A stretch of DNA of 64,000 bases, from contig NZ_CP100604.1 in assembly GCF_031202265.1 (NCBI RefSeq), forward strand, positions 6,554,501 to 6,618,500, given 5' to 3'. Shown in pieces: positions 7,770 to 16,222 of the stretch. Below the pieces are notes generated by a model, which saw only the letters and a program-made list of their open reading frames with translations, was not told the origin of the DNA and searched no databases. The number at the start of each line of letters is the position of its first letter. Positions within the stretch are counted from its first letter, which is position 1. The DNA is from Bradyrhizobium sp. Ash2021 (lineage in GTDB: Bacteria > Pseudomonadota > Alphaproteobacteria > Rhizobiales > Xanthobacteraceae). The translations under genes and the position numbers were made by a program.

Positions 7770-9314
7770 TCATGCGCTAGATATCCCGGGCTCGAGCCGG
7801 CGAGACCGCGAGAGCACGGTCGCGAGGTCGACGGCCATTCCAAGGGCGACCATCGAGCACAACACCAAGGCAGAATTGGCGATACCCAGAGGGCCTTGAA
7901 TCGGGCTAAGAAAAATACTCGCGAGAATAAACGTCAACAGCAGCGGCGGCGTCGCCAACTCAGAAGTCCTGGCCCGGAAGTCACTCCAGCCCGCGGCAAA
8001 TCCCCAGATCAAAATATAGATGATCGAGCCGATCGCGCCGAAGTCGATAAAAGCGGCCGCCCAAACCGTCGGGAAGAATCCATAAATTTGGGTCGACTTA
8101 AGCTGCATGGTCATCGTCGTCAGCCACTGGCTGTTTGGAGCGAAGACCCGGAGAATTGGCGAGAGAACCCCGATTTCATAGGCCCCCCAATGCGGAGACA
8201 ATTGCTGGCGGGCATGCCACACAGTATCGATGATGCGGACGCCATGCGTGAGATAAAAGTAGGTGCTCAAAATATCGATGGCAGCGTCCGACGAGAGGCG
8301 GCCGGATTCGACCGCCTGCAGGACATAAGCCCGTGGCCTAGCGTACCATAGCTCCTCCATCCTGCTCAGCAATCCGCTCGCCGCCGCCGACCGCGTCGGC
8401 GGAATGGCGTCGCGCGACGGTTTCGCGCGCTCAATCATCGAACTCAAGTCGGCGGCGTCGATCAACGCACTGCGAGACTTCCCGGCCTCGGCCAAATGCT
8501 GCTGGTAGTCACGCATCTGTTCAGACTTCTTCTGCCGATCCTTCAGCTGCAGTTCCTGTATCACCCCACTCATCTGAATGCAGAAATTGCGTCTGCTCGA
8601 CCACATCGCGTTGGTGTAGATGCCAAATAGCAGCAGAAAGACGACCATCTTGGCGAGCAGGTAATGCCCTCGCGGCAGGATCGAACGTCCCTGCCGAATG
8701 CGAACCAATCCCGTCGAGACGATCAGCATGATCATGAAGAGAATCGGCATCCGTCCGGAATAGAGCAACGCGTAGCCGACCGGTGATACGATGGAGAGCT
8801 GCGCAACGTACGCGACCCAGCCATGGAACTCCTCTCCCTTCAGCAAGAACAACGCCAACGCGGCATAGGCAAAGGAGAATGTCAGGTACCCGACATAGAT
8901 CAGCGGCGTTCGCTTGATTTCGATGGAATCAACCAAGTCAGGCGCGCAGCGCAGCAGTTCCGAATAGCCGCCGTTGATCACGCCGCTCAGCGCGACGCGA
9001 TCGACGGCTATCAGCGCGATCCCGGCCACGCCGACCAATGAAGCGGAGGCCACGGCTATATGCAGAACCCCCGCAGATGACGCCGGAAAATTCGACCGGT
9101 GCCGCAACCAGACACTGAAACACCAGATGCCTGCCTGGTGTCCCGAAACAAACAGCAAAACGCCCAGCGTAATCACAGCCAGCACGATCGCGGACGGCTG
9201 CTGCGGATAATCAATGGGCCCGATTGCGACGCCGATCACGATCGCACACCAGATTGAGGTGACGAGTATCGCGGGCGACGAGACGCTGCGTGCTAGTTTA
9301 AAAAACTGCTGCAT
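7770..9314 (-). CDS. Multi-spanning membrane protein, probable O-antigen/polysaccharide polymerase (Wzy-like)
   Basis: A 514-aa integral membrane protein with roughly ten or more hydrophobic segments. A long soluble stretch (about residues 235-360, rich in Arg, Lys, Asp and Ser) lies between segments: Wzy-type polymerases usually have one large periplasmic loop like this. Primary sequence in this class is poorly conserved, so the call rests on topology and on neighbours: it is downstream of a Wzx-like flippase on the same strand, with a perfect hairpin between. It would join lipid-linked repeat units in the periplasm. Confidence 0.55.
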   Translation of the reverse strand: MQQFFKLARSVSSPAILVTSIWCAIVIGVAIGPIDYPQQPSAIVLAVITLGVLLFVSGHQAGIWCFSVWLRHRSNFPASSAGVLHIAVASASLVGVAGIALIAVDRVALSGVINGGYSELLRCAPDLVDSIEIKRTPLIYVGYLTFSFAYAALALFLLKGEEFHGWVAYVAQLSIVSPVGYALLYSGRMPILFMIMLIVSTGLVRIRQGRSILPRGHYLLAKMVVFLLLFGIYTNAMWSSRRNFCIQMSGVIQELQLKDRQKKSEQMRDYQQHLAEAGKSRSALIDAADLSSMIERAKPSRDAIPPTRSAAASGLLSRMEELWYARPRAYVLQAVESGRLSSDAAIDILSTYFYLTHGVRIIDTVWHARQQLSPHWGAYEIGVLSPILRVFAPNSQWLTTMTMQLKSTQIYGFFPTVWAAAFIDFGAIGSIIYILIWGFAAGWSDFRARTSELATPPLLLTFILASIFLSPIQGPLGIANSALVLCSMVALGMAVDLATVLSRSRRLEPGISSA

Positions 9315-9360
9315 TTTCGAGGTTCGAAATCGGGGAGAAAAGTTGTACTTGATGTAGCAA

Positions 9361-9377
9361 GCTAGGGCCCCCCTAGC
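9361..9377. terminator. Perfect GC-rich palindrome between wzx and wzy
   Basis: GCTAGGG / CCCTAGC with a CCC loop forms a perfect 7-bp hairpin in the 114-bp gap between the flippase stop (9429) and the polymerase start (9314). There is no T-run. It could be a partial terminator or an mRNA stability element. Confidence 0.35.
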
Positions 9378-9428
9378 AATGGCCGGACCAACGGGCGGCT
9401 CGTCGCTCTGCTGCGCGCCGATGATGCT

Positions 9429-10754
9429 TTACGGGTAGAGCATCTCTGCATCCGTTGGCAGACCAGCCAGGCTCGTCGCACCGGGCGACGCATGAACTTC
9501 GCGCATTTTGCGCACCGTGAGAAACGTCAAGGCGAGAAGAAGAACGCCGCTGGCAACGCCACTGGCTATTGCGGCCCCGTAAATGCCGAGGATCGGGATG
9601 AGGACAATATTGAGCAGTAGGGAAATAATCGCAGACCCGACATTGCAGAGCAGCAGGCTGCCATCGGCTCGCGCCGCATAGAGAGCGTATGACGGAACAT
9701 CGGCAAGGATACGCAGCAAAACCCCAGGCAACATCGAATAGAAAACCCAGATGCTGGCGGCGTACTGCGACAGGCCAAACAACGCCAGCATCGGCCACAT
9801 CGTGAGGCCGGCAACAATCGTCATTCCGCAGGTTATGACGAACAACGACCAGAAAAACGACTGAAGATTTGCCCGGTAGGCGTCTCGGCCGGACGCATAA
9901 CCGGCGATGACCTTAGGCAGGAACTGGTGGGACGCCGAAGCGCCGAGCGACAACAGGCCGATCGAAATGGTGGAATAAAAGGTGTAGATGCCCAACGCTT
10001 CGCGCCCAATAAATTTGTCGATGATAAAGCGGTCGACGTAGGAAATAATGAGCGCGCCGGCCGCGGTCAGAATGAACGGACGAGCCGTGCGTAGGCCCGC
10101 AAGCATCATGGCCCAGTCGGGATGGTAGCGCTTCAAGTTGCGCCACGGGAGGTCGGAGAGGGAGAACGCCGCAAACGCAATCGAAAGAGCGCCTCCAAGA
10201 GCCCACCAGATCAGAACTGCTTCGAGCGTACGCTCCGATGGCACGACGAACATGAGGGTTGCGATAGCGTAAACCCAGATTCCGCCGCGGAGAAATACCA
10301 CAAAATAGGCCCGAACCGGGCGCGACGTGATGATCAAGATGCGCGTTGCTTCAAGCGAGAGGTGTTCCGTCGCTAGAATCAGCAGAAACCACGGCGCAAG
10401 CCTGGAAGGGAAAAGACCCGTGAATATGGCCAACGATGCAGCGACGCCGATGATCAGAAACGTTATCGCGCTGAGCGTAATTTGGTCCGCGATGATTTGC
10501 GTTCGCTTCTCCGGCGTCGCCGGCACCATTTCACGCAACGTATGCGAATAGAATTCCAGACCAAGAGCGAGCAGCGCGAAGGCAAGCACGGCGGTTATCA
10601 GCCCATACTGCCCCATTTCATCCGGCGAAAGCATTCGCGCAAGCAACACGGACAACAGAAAGCGGCTCGATAGCGTGAGGCCGCGCAGGATCAAAATCGA
10701 TATCGCCGCAACGACGGCCGGTCGTTTCAGGAAGCCAGCTATGTGAACTCGCAT
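9429..10754 (-). CDS. Polysaccharide flippase (Wzx/MOP superfamily), copy 1
   Basis: A 441-aa membrane protein with about 12 hydrophobic segments and the MOP-exporter pattern SRFLLSVLLARMLSPDEMGQ near the N-terminus and FIDKFIGREALGIYTFYSTI in the middle. Wzx proteins move undecaprenyl-linked repeat units across the inner membrane. I take the ATG at 10754 (AGGA eight bases upstream); the open frame extends 18 codons further but without a convincing site. It follows the capsule-type gene by 63 bp and precedes the Wzy-like gene, consistent with a Wzx/Wzy-dependent pathway. Confidence 0.82.
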   Translation of the reverse strand: MRVHIAGFLKRPAVVAAISILILRGLTLSSRFLLSVLLARMLSPDEMGQYGLITAVLAFALLALGLEFYSHTLREMVPATPEKRTQIIADQITLSAITFLIIGVAASLAIFTGLFPSRLAPWFLLILATEHLSLEATRILIITSRPVRAYFVVFLRGGIWVYAIATLMFVVPSERTLEAVLIWWALGGALSIAFAAFSLSDLPWRNLKRYHPDWAMMLAGLRTARPFILTAAGALIISYVDRFIIDKFIGREALGIYTFYSTISIGLLSLGASASHQFLPKVIAGYASGRDAYRANLQSFFWSLFVITCGMTIVAGLTMWPMLALFGLSQYAASIWVFYSMLPGVLLRILADVPSYALYAARADGSLLLCNVGSAIISLLLNIVLIPILGIYGAAIASGVASGVLLLALTFLTVRKMREVHASPGATSLAGLPTDAEMLYP

Positions 10755-10817
10755 CGCACCATTCCTGTAGGCTTGACCGCCCGGGATCGGGATAACTTGC
10801 GAGCGCAACCCAAGAGA

Positions 10818-12206
10818 CTACGCAGCGGTCTTGCGAGATTTCAGAAACCTTGGCAAATATTGGTTCAACGAGCGCACCAGCGATTCGGCGGCCTCGCGGG
10901 CTCCCGGTTTTTCGGGATCAAATCTGTGCCAGGTGAAATAATTGCCTGCAACGCTTATCGCCGCCATGTGCCGGACAATATCGCGCCGTACCTCCCCCAA
11001 TTCGCCTGCCGGCCACCACTGTTTGAGGCGCTCGACGAGACTTCCGATTTCGTCGAAGCTGCGGACGTGGATGAAGTGCCGTTCTGTCGCATAATAGGGC
11101 TCGGTGACGACAGAACAAAGTCCGGACAGAGCGGCCTGGAAGCCGACCGTTCCCGTAAACGAGATCGAGATCGCACATTTATCGAGCATGAAGTTGGCTG
11201 GCACCTCGTACGGAACCAACGTTACGAAGGGCAGCTTCGCCAGTCGCTCAAGCAACTCGATCTGGCGGAACCCGAACTGCAGCGGATGATCCTTCACGAA
11301 GGTGCGGTAGCCCGCTTCACCGAGCACCTCGCAGTATCGTACAATCACGTCGTCGTGCGCAAGCATGTCATGGGACTTCAACCAATAGTCCATCGATGCT
11401 TCCGGAAAGAGCTGCAGCGCCAGGAAGGCACGGCGCTGGCGGGGCACCTCGTCAAGCCGCGCTTCCCATTTCCGGTCCAGCAGGCTGAGGGCGGCAACGT
11501 CGCTTACCCGAACCTTATGCTTCAAACGTTTCAACGCGTCCAAATAATGCAGGTTGAAACGGTCTCTCTGGAGAAACCGCAACACGTTGAAGTATGCACC
11601 GCGCAGCGCAAAGTAACCGAACACGCGCCAGAACCGCAACATCGAGAATTTCCTGGCATTACGAACGTAGGCCGGCACAAAATCCGACTCGCAAAGCAGG
11701 CGTACCGCGGCCTCGACTTCGCTTTCCGAAGGTTCTCGAAGCCGAACCGGTTTTCCCCGGCGCATGAGCATCACTTCATCCGGAATGATCGACGTTGTCA
11801 TTTCCAGAAAATCAATACCGCGAGCGCGCGCGATTCGTTCCATCACGTCGAAGACGTAGCGATCCATAGTGAATGTCACCACGAGATCGGGGTCGAGGTC
11901 GTCAAAAGCACGCTCGATGGCTTGCGCCATGCCCCCGATCATCCTCAGTGCAAGCCCCCGATCCAGGCTGCGCAGCACCCGGCAGCGGAGGATAATCTCC
12001 GCACATCCCTCCTCGCCAAACCGCGCGACCGCCGTTTCAGCCGCATCACCTTTCCGCATAAAGCGATAGAAGTCGTCGATCAGCGACCTGTCGCCGTCCG
12101 CGCGCAGATCGCTCAGTACCGTGACGTCCGCGAAATCGATTTGCGAACCGAGGTACTTCCACCATTGCGTCGTATTATGAATCGTAAAGAAGATTAAGCG
12201 GGGCAT
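10818..12206 (-). CDS. Capsule-polysaccharide-synthesis-like protein, possible glycosyltransferase
   Basis: A soluble 462-aa protein. The start is fixed at the ATG at 12206 by the ATGA overlap with the upstream legC stop; it begins MPRLIFFTIHNTTQWWKYLG. The C-terminal half has a pattern seen in capsule synthesis/Kdo-transferase-like and CMP-sugar transferase-like folds: FVKDHPLQFGFRQIELLERL, FVTLVPYEVPANFMLDKCA and SFTGTVGFQAALSGLCSVV. The last looks like the nucleotide-sugar site Ser/Thr-Gly-Thr-x-Gly-x-E/Q. Being coupled to legC, it may transfer the nonulosonate residue, but this is inference. Confidence 0.55.
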   Translation of the reverse strand: MPRLIFFTIHNTTQWWKYLGSQIDFADVTVLSDLRADGDRSLIDDFYRFMRKGDAAETAVARFGEEGCAEIILRCRVLRSLDRGLALRMIGGMAQAIERAFDDLDPDLVVTFTMDRYVFDVMERIARARGIDFLEMTTSIIPDEVMLMRRGKPVRLREPSESEVEAAVRLLCESDFVPAYVRNARKFSMLRFWRVFGYFALRGAYFNVLRFLQRDRFNLHYLDALKRLKHKVRVSDVAALSLLDRKWEARLDEVPRQRRAFLALQLFPEASMDYWLKSHDMLAHDDVIVRYCEVLGEAGYRTFVKDHPLQFGFRQIELLERLAKLPFVTLVPYEVPANFMLDKCAISISFTGTVGFQAALSGLCSVVTEPYYATERHFIHVRSFDEIGSLVERLKQWWPAGELGEVRRDIVRHMAAISVAGNYFTWHRFDPEKPGAREAAESLVRSLNQYLPRFLKSRKTAA

Positions 12207-13441
12207 CAATTTTTGATCGTGGTTGTTTGCTCGCTGGCGGCCAGAAACGGACTGCTGGGAAGATTGACGCAGCGCGCATACATGTCCTCCGCAACCGGCA
12301 GCCGCGAACGCGGACAGTTGCGATACATCGGCAGCACATGCATGGGCGTCCACAGCGGCCGGGCGTGCACGCCATTGGCATGGAGCGCCGATAGCAGCCG
12401 GTCGCGCTCACCGGCGTATTCGCGGTCGAGAACGAGCGTGTTGAGCCAATAGTTGCTCTGGGCGCCGTTCGGCTCGCGGTAGATGCTGGCATTGGCGAAA
12501 CCGTCGAACACCGCCAGATAACGCCCGGCCAGTTCGCGCTTGGCCTCGACCATCGCCGACAGCCGTTCCATCTGGCCGCAGCCGAGCGCCGCGTTGATGT
12601 TGGGGAGCCGGTAATTGTAGCCGACTTCGTCGTGGTCGAACGACCAGGCATGCGACTTCTTGGCCGTGGTGGTAAAGTGGCGGGCGCGTGTGGCGTGTGC
12701 GTCGTCGTCGGTCAGGATCATGCCGCCGCCGCCGGTCGTGATGATCTTGTTGCCGTTGAAGGAGAGCACGGCGGAATGGCCGAACGTGCCGCACGCCTGC
12801 CCTTGCCACGTCGAGCCAAGCGACTCCGTCGCATCCTCAACGACCACGAGGCCGTACTTCGCGGCGACCGCCAGCAGCGGCGTCATGTCGACGGGATGCC
12901 CGAAGATGTGGACCGGAACGACGGCGCGAATGCGCCGGCCGGTCAGCTTGTTGAAGAGGTCACCGTTGCGGCGAACCGAAATCTCCTCAAGATGCGCATC
13001 CAGCGCCGCGGGATCGAGGCCCAGCGTATCCCAGCTGGAATCGACGATGTGCGGAATCGCTCCGGCATGGCTGACGGCGTTGGCGGTCGCGACGAAGGTG
13101 ATCGCCGGCAGAATGACTTCATCGTTCGCCTGCACACCCTCGAGCAGCAACGCGGCATGAAGGGCCGCGGTGCCGTTGACGATGGCGATGGCATGACGGG
13201 CCCCGGTGGCGGCGGCAACCATCTGCTCGAACCGGGAGACATATTTGCCGGCGCTCGATACCCAGTTGGTATCGATGCAATCGAGCACAAATTCGCGCTC
13301 ACGCGCGCCCAGCCGGGGTTCATGCAGCGCCACCGGACGGGACGCGGAGCCGAGAACGGTATCGACCGCTGCAAGTACGGCACCGACATCGAGCTGGGCA
13401 CGGCGGTCAGCAATGGCGGAAGAACTGCTCATCAGGCTCAC
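12206..13441 (-). CDS. legC: LegC-type PLP-dependent nucleotide-sugar aminotransferase
   Basis: DegT/DnrJ/EryC1 aminotransferase predicted to convert the UDP-4-keto-6-deoxy-GlcNAc product of LegB to the 4-amino sugar. LegC hallmarks are LHEPRLGAREREFVLDCIDT near residue 43 and TNWVSSAGKYVSRFE; the PLP lysine is Lys232 in SFNGNKIITTGGGGM. Ends GYNYRLPNINAALGCGQMER and WTPMHVLPMYRNCPR are also typical. A GTG at 13441 overlaps the legB stop (GTGA); an ATG three codons in (13432) is an alternative. It overlaps the next gene by ATGA, so legB-legC and the capsule-like gene are one coupled operon. Confidence 0.88.
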   Translation of the reverse strand: MSLMSSSSAIADRRAQLDVGAVLAAVDTVLGSASRPVALHEPRLGAREREFVLDCIDTNWVSSAGKYVSRFEQMVAAATGARHAIAIVNGTAALHAALLLEGVQANDEVILPAITFVATANAVSHAGAIPHIVDSSWDTLGLDPAALDAHLEEISVRRNGDLFNKLTGRRIRAVVPVHIFGHPVDMTPLLAVAAKYGLVVVEDATESLGSTWQGQACGTFGHSAVLSFNGNKIITTGGGGMILTDDDAHATRARHFTTTAKKSHAWSFDHDEVGYNYRLPNINAALGCGQMERLSAMVEAKRELAGRYLAVFDGFANASIYREPNGAQSNYWLNTLVLDREYAGERDRLLSALHANGVHARPLWTPMHVLPMYRNCPRSRLPVAEDMYARCVNLPSSPFLAASEQTTTIKN

Positions 13442-14463
13442 AACTGGTAGGCGTTGGCGCGATAGCGCGAAAGATTCTCGTTCCGGGCGAACCAGGATAT
13501 CGTCTGCTCAAGCCCTTTGCGAAGTCCCTCGACGCCGGCGAAGCGCGGTGACCAGCCCAGCAGTTCTTGCGCCTTGGCGTTGCTGGCCCACAGCCGGTCG
13601 ACTTCGCTGCGCTCCGGGCGAACCCTGATGTCGTCCTGTTCGATTTCGATCTTGGCGCCCATGAGTTCGGCGATCATCTGCGCGATATCGCCGATCGAAA
13701 TCTCAAATCCGCTTCCGATATTGATGACTTCGCCGATACCGGCCTTGGTCTCGAGCGCGGCAAGGAAACCACCGACCGTGTCGGCGACAAAATTGAAATC
13801 GCGCGTCGGGTGGATACTGCCGAGCTTGATGGCGCGCTGGCCGGCCGCGATCTGCGTAATGATGGTCGGAATCACCGCGCGCGCCGATTGCCGCGGGCCA
13901 TAGGTATTGAACGGCCGCACCACCGTCACCGGCGTGCCGAACGAACGCTCGAACGACAGCGCCAGTTGATCGGCGCCGATCTTGCTGGCCGAATAAGGCG
14001 ACTGCCCCTGCAGCCTGTGATCTTCGGTAATGGGAACGACCTGCGCCGTGCCGTACACTTCGCTGGTCGAGGTATGCAGGACCTGGGAGACCTCGAAATC
14101 CCGCGCCGCCTGCAGCACGTTGAGCGTGCCGCGGATGTTGGTTTCGACGTAGGTATCGGGCGAATGGTACGAATAGGGGATCGCGATCAAGGCGGCGAGG
14201 TGCAAGACGGCATCGCAATCCTTCATCGCGGTGCGTACGCCGTTCGGATCGCGGATATCGCCGGCGAACACATCCAGATGTTTTCGAATTTCGGGCGGCG
14301 ACGTATCAAGCCAGCCCTGCGAACTCATGCTGTTGTAGTGCACGAAGGCGCGCACCTCGAAGTTCCTGCGGACCAGCTCTTCCGCAAGATGCGATCCGAT
14401 GAATCCGCCCGCGCCTGTCAGCAGTATTTTTCGCAAGGTTCCCGTTCCCGTTGCCAGACCCAT
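13438..14463 (-). CDS. legB: LegB-type UDP-GlcNAc 4,6-dehydratase (extended SDR)
   Basis: Makes the 4-keto-6-deoxy UDP-sugar, the first committed step to legionaminic-type sugars. Motifs: ILLTGAGGFIGSHLAEELVR (NAD site), FAGDIRDPNGV, HLAALIAIPYSYHSPDTYVE (strong LegB marker), TSTSEVYGTAQ, SPYSASKIGADQLA with the YxxxK pair near residue 156, and VRPFNTYGPRQSARAVIPT. The ATG at 14463 is the last start before the Rossmann motif; starts up to 14529 are possible but add a sequence unlike the family. 341 aa is normal. Upstream is an AT-rich stretch that could carry the operon promoter. Confidence 0.88.
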   Translation of the reverse strand: MGLATGTGTLRKILLTGAGGFIGSHLAEELVRRNFEVRAFVHYNSMSSQGWLDTSPPEIRKHLDVFAGDIRDPNGVRTAMKDCDAVLHLAALIAIPYSYHSPDTYVETNIRGTLNVLQAARDFEVSQVLHTSTSEVYGTAQVVPITEDHRLQGQSPYSASKIGADQLALSFERSFGTPVTVVRPFNTYGPRQSARAVIPTIITQIAAGQRAIKLGSIHPTRDFNFVADTVGGFLAALETKAGIGEVINIGSGFEISIGDIAQMIAELMGAKIEIEQDDIRVRPERSEVDRLWASNAKAQELLGWSPRFAGVEGLRKGLEQTISWFARNENLSRYRANAYQL

Positions 14464-14580
14464 GCACCCACGGCGTGGCATGCCGCTTCTAAACAGTACT
14501 GCGGCTGGAGACCAGATCGAATGGCGCAAAAAAACACACGCTGCGCTGATTTTGTGGTCGCCTCCGCGGCGGCGACGCCA

Positions 14581-14625
14581 TTCTCAATTTTAACAACATA
14601 TTGATAATATTTACTATTTTTACCG
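14581..14625 (-). promoter_or_regulatory. AT-rich segment upstream of the legB operon, probable promoter region
   Basis: About 45 bp with very few G or C (AATTTTAACAACATATTGAT and TACTATTTTTACC patches) lie between wbpE and legB in otherwise GC-rich DNA. Such islands often hold promoters or H-NS-like protein sites. No clear -35/-10 pair can be assigned. Confidence 0.35.
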
Positions 14626-14644
14626 CACCCGAAAGATGGGTCGA

Positions 14645-15742
14645 TCAGAATTTACGAACCAGATCGATTACCGTGCGTTGCTGATCCGCCGTGATCTCCG
14701 CGAACATCGGCAGCGACAGAATCGTGCTCTGCTGGCGATGCACGTTGGGAAATTGTTCCGGGCGGTGGCCAAGGCGGCTATAGGCGGCGAGAAACGGCAG
14801 TGCGGTCGGGTAGTTGACTGCAGTCTGCACCCCGTTGGCATTCAAGTGCGACGCCAGCGCATCACGGCGCGGATGCTTGATCGTGTAGAGATGATAGACG
14901 TGGCTGCGGTCCGGCGCGACCTGTGGCACGACGATGTCCTCGATCTGGCTGAGGCCAGCATCGTAAACCTTGGCGGCGTCCTGCCGCGCTTTTGTCCACT
15001 GGGTGAGATGCGGCAGTTTCGCCGACAGGATTGCCGCCTGCATGCCGTCCAGCCGGCTGTTGATGCCTTCGATGTGATGCTGGTGCTTCACCAGGCCGCC
15101 GTGCCGCGCCAGCATGGTCATGTGTTCGGCCAGCGCGTCGTCATTGGTCACGACGGCCCCGGCGTCGCCCATCGCTCCGAGATTCTTGCCCGGATAGAAC
15201 GAGTAGGTCGCGGCTGCGCCGAACGTCCCGACCTGCTGGCCTTTATAGCGAGCCAGATGCGCCTGCGCGCAATCCTCCACCACCCAGAGCTTGTGCTTGC
15301 GAGCGATCGCCATGATCGCGTCCATATCCGCCGACTGTCCGTACAGATGCACCGGAATGATGCCGACGGTGCGCGGCGTGATCGCGGCCTCGATCGCGGC
15401 CGGATCGATGGTGAATGTAGCGCCGTCGGTATCGCAAAACACCACGGTAGCGCCGGCGCGAGTAATCATCGCGGAGGTGCTGATCCACGAATGCGCCGTG
15501 GTGATCACCTCGTCGCCCGGCTTAACCTTCAGCGCGGCCATAGCCAGATACAGCGCGTCGGTGCCGTTGGCGCAGGAGACGCAATGTTTGACATCAACGG
15601 CTGCCGCGAACTCCCGTTCGAAAGCGTCGACGTATGACCCGCGGATGAAGGCATTGTCGCGGATGACGGCCGATATCGCGCCGTCGATCTCGCTCTTGAT
15701 GGTCTGATACTGCAGCTGCAGATCGGCAAAAGGCACCGGCAT
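14645..15742 (-). CDS. wbpE: WbpE-type UDP-3-keto-uronate aminotransferase
   Basis: DegT-family PLP aminotransferase (365 aa) that places an amino group at C3 of UDP-GlcNAc-derived 3-keto uronic acid. Starts MPVPFADLQLQYQTIKSEID; HCVSCANGTDALYLAMAALK and HSWISTSAMITRAGATVVFCD are standard. PLP lysine is Lys186 in SFYPGKNLGAMGDAG. The assignment to WbpE rather than a 4-aminotransferase rests on its order: it follows wbpD by 12 bp, which overlaps wbpB by ATGA, reproducing the B-D-E set that makes UDP-GlcNAc(3NAc)A in Pseudomonas and Bordetella O-antigens. Confidence 0.82.
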   Translation of the reverse strand: MPVPFADLQLQYQTIKSEIDGAISAVIRDNAFIRGSYVDAFEREFAAAVDVKHCVSCANGTDALYLAMAALKVKPGDEVITTAHSWISTSAMITRAGATVVFCDTDGATFTIDPAAIEAAITPRTVGIIPVHLYGQSADMDAIMAIARKHKLWVVEDCAQAHLARYKGQQVGTFGAAATYSFYPGKNLGAMGDAGAVVTNDDALAEHMTMLARHGGLVKHQHHIEGINSRLDGMQAAILSAKLPHLTQWTKARQDAAKVYDAGLSQIEDIVVPQVAPDRSHVYHLYTIKHPRRDALASHLNANGVQTAVNYPTALPFLAAYSRLGHRPEQFPNVHRQQSTILSLPMFAEITADQQRTVIDLVRKF

Positions 15743-15754
15743 CGATCGTCTTCC

Positions 15755-16222
15755 CTACCTGTCCGTGAGCAGCCGGCGCGCCGGATTGCCTGCATATGTC
15801 CCTGGCGTCGTAATATCCTTGGTCAACACCGAACCCGCACCGATGACCACATCGTCGGCGATCCTGACCGGCATGATCGTGGCGTTGGAGCCGATCGAGA
15901 CCCGATTACCAACCACGGTCTCGCGCCACAACTCCCTTTGTCCGCGAGCCGGGCCGCCGGTCGAAAAGGTATCATTGACAAACATCACGCCATGGCCGAC
16001 GAAACAGTCCTCACCGATCGTGACCAGTTCGCAGATGAACGCGTGCGACTGCACCCGCGTGCGGGCGCCGATCACGACGCCCTTCTGGATTTCGGTGAAC
16101 GGCCCGACAAAGCAGTCGTCGCCAATTTTGCAGCCGTAGAGATTGCACGGCTCGACGATCCTGACCCGGGCGCCGAAATCGACATCGCGGACGCCCGCCT
16201 GATGGACATCCGGCCGATTCAC
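15755..16222 (-). CDS. wbpD: WbpD-type UDP-3-amino-uronate N-acetyltransferase
   Basis: Short (155 aa) left-handed beta-helix acyltransferase: repeated hexapeptides such as VGPFTEIQKGVVIGARTRVQ, IGEDCFVGHGVMFVNDTFS and VGNRVSIGSNATIMPVRIAD. The NDTFSTGG region corresponds to the catalytic loop of WbpD-like enzymes. It acetylates the C3 amine made by WbpE. The start overlaps the wbpB stop by four bases. Confidence 0.82.
   Translation of the reverse strand: MNRPDVHQAGVRDVDFGARVRIVEPCNLYGCKIGDDCFVGPFTEIQKGVVIGARTRVQSHAFICELVTIGEDCFVGHGVMFVNDTFSTGGPARGQRELWRETVVGNRVSIGSNATIMPVRIADDVVIGAGSVLTKDITTPGTYAGNPARRLLTDR

Noticed and set aside
10743..12197. 484-codon open frame opposite the capsule-type gene
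   Set aside because: Antisense to a coupled operon gene with clear start/stop overlap; no recognisable domains.
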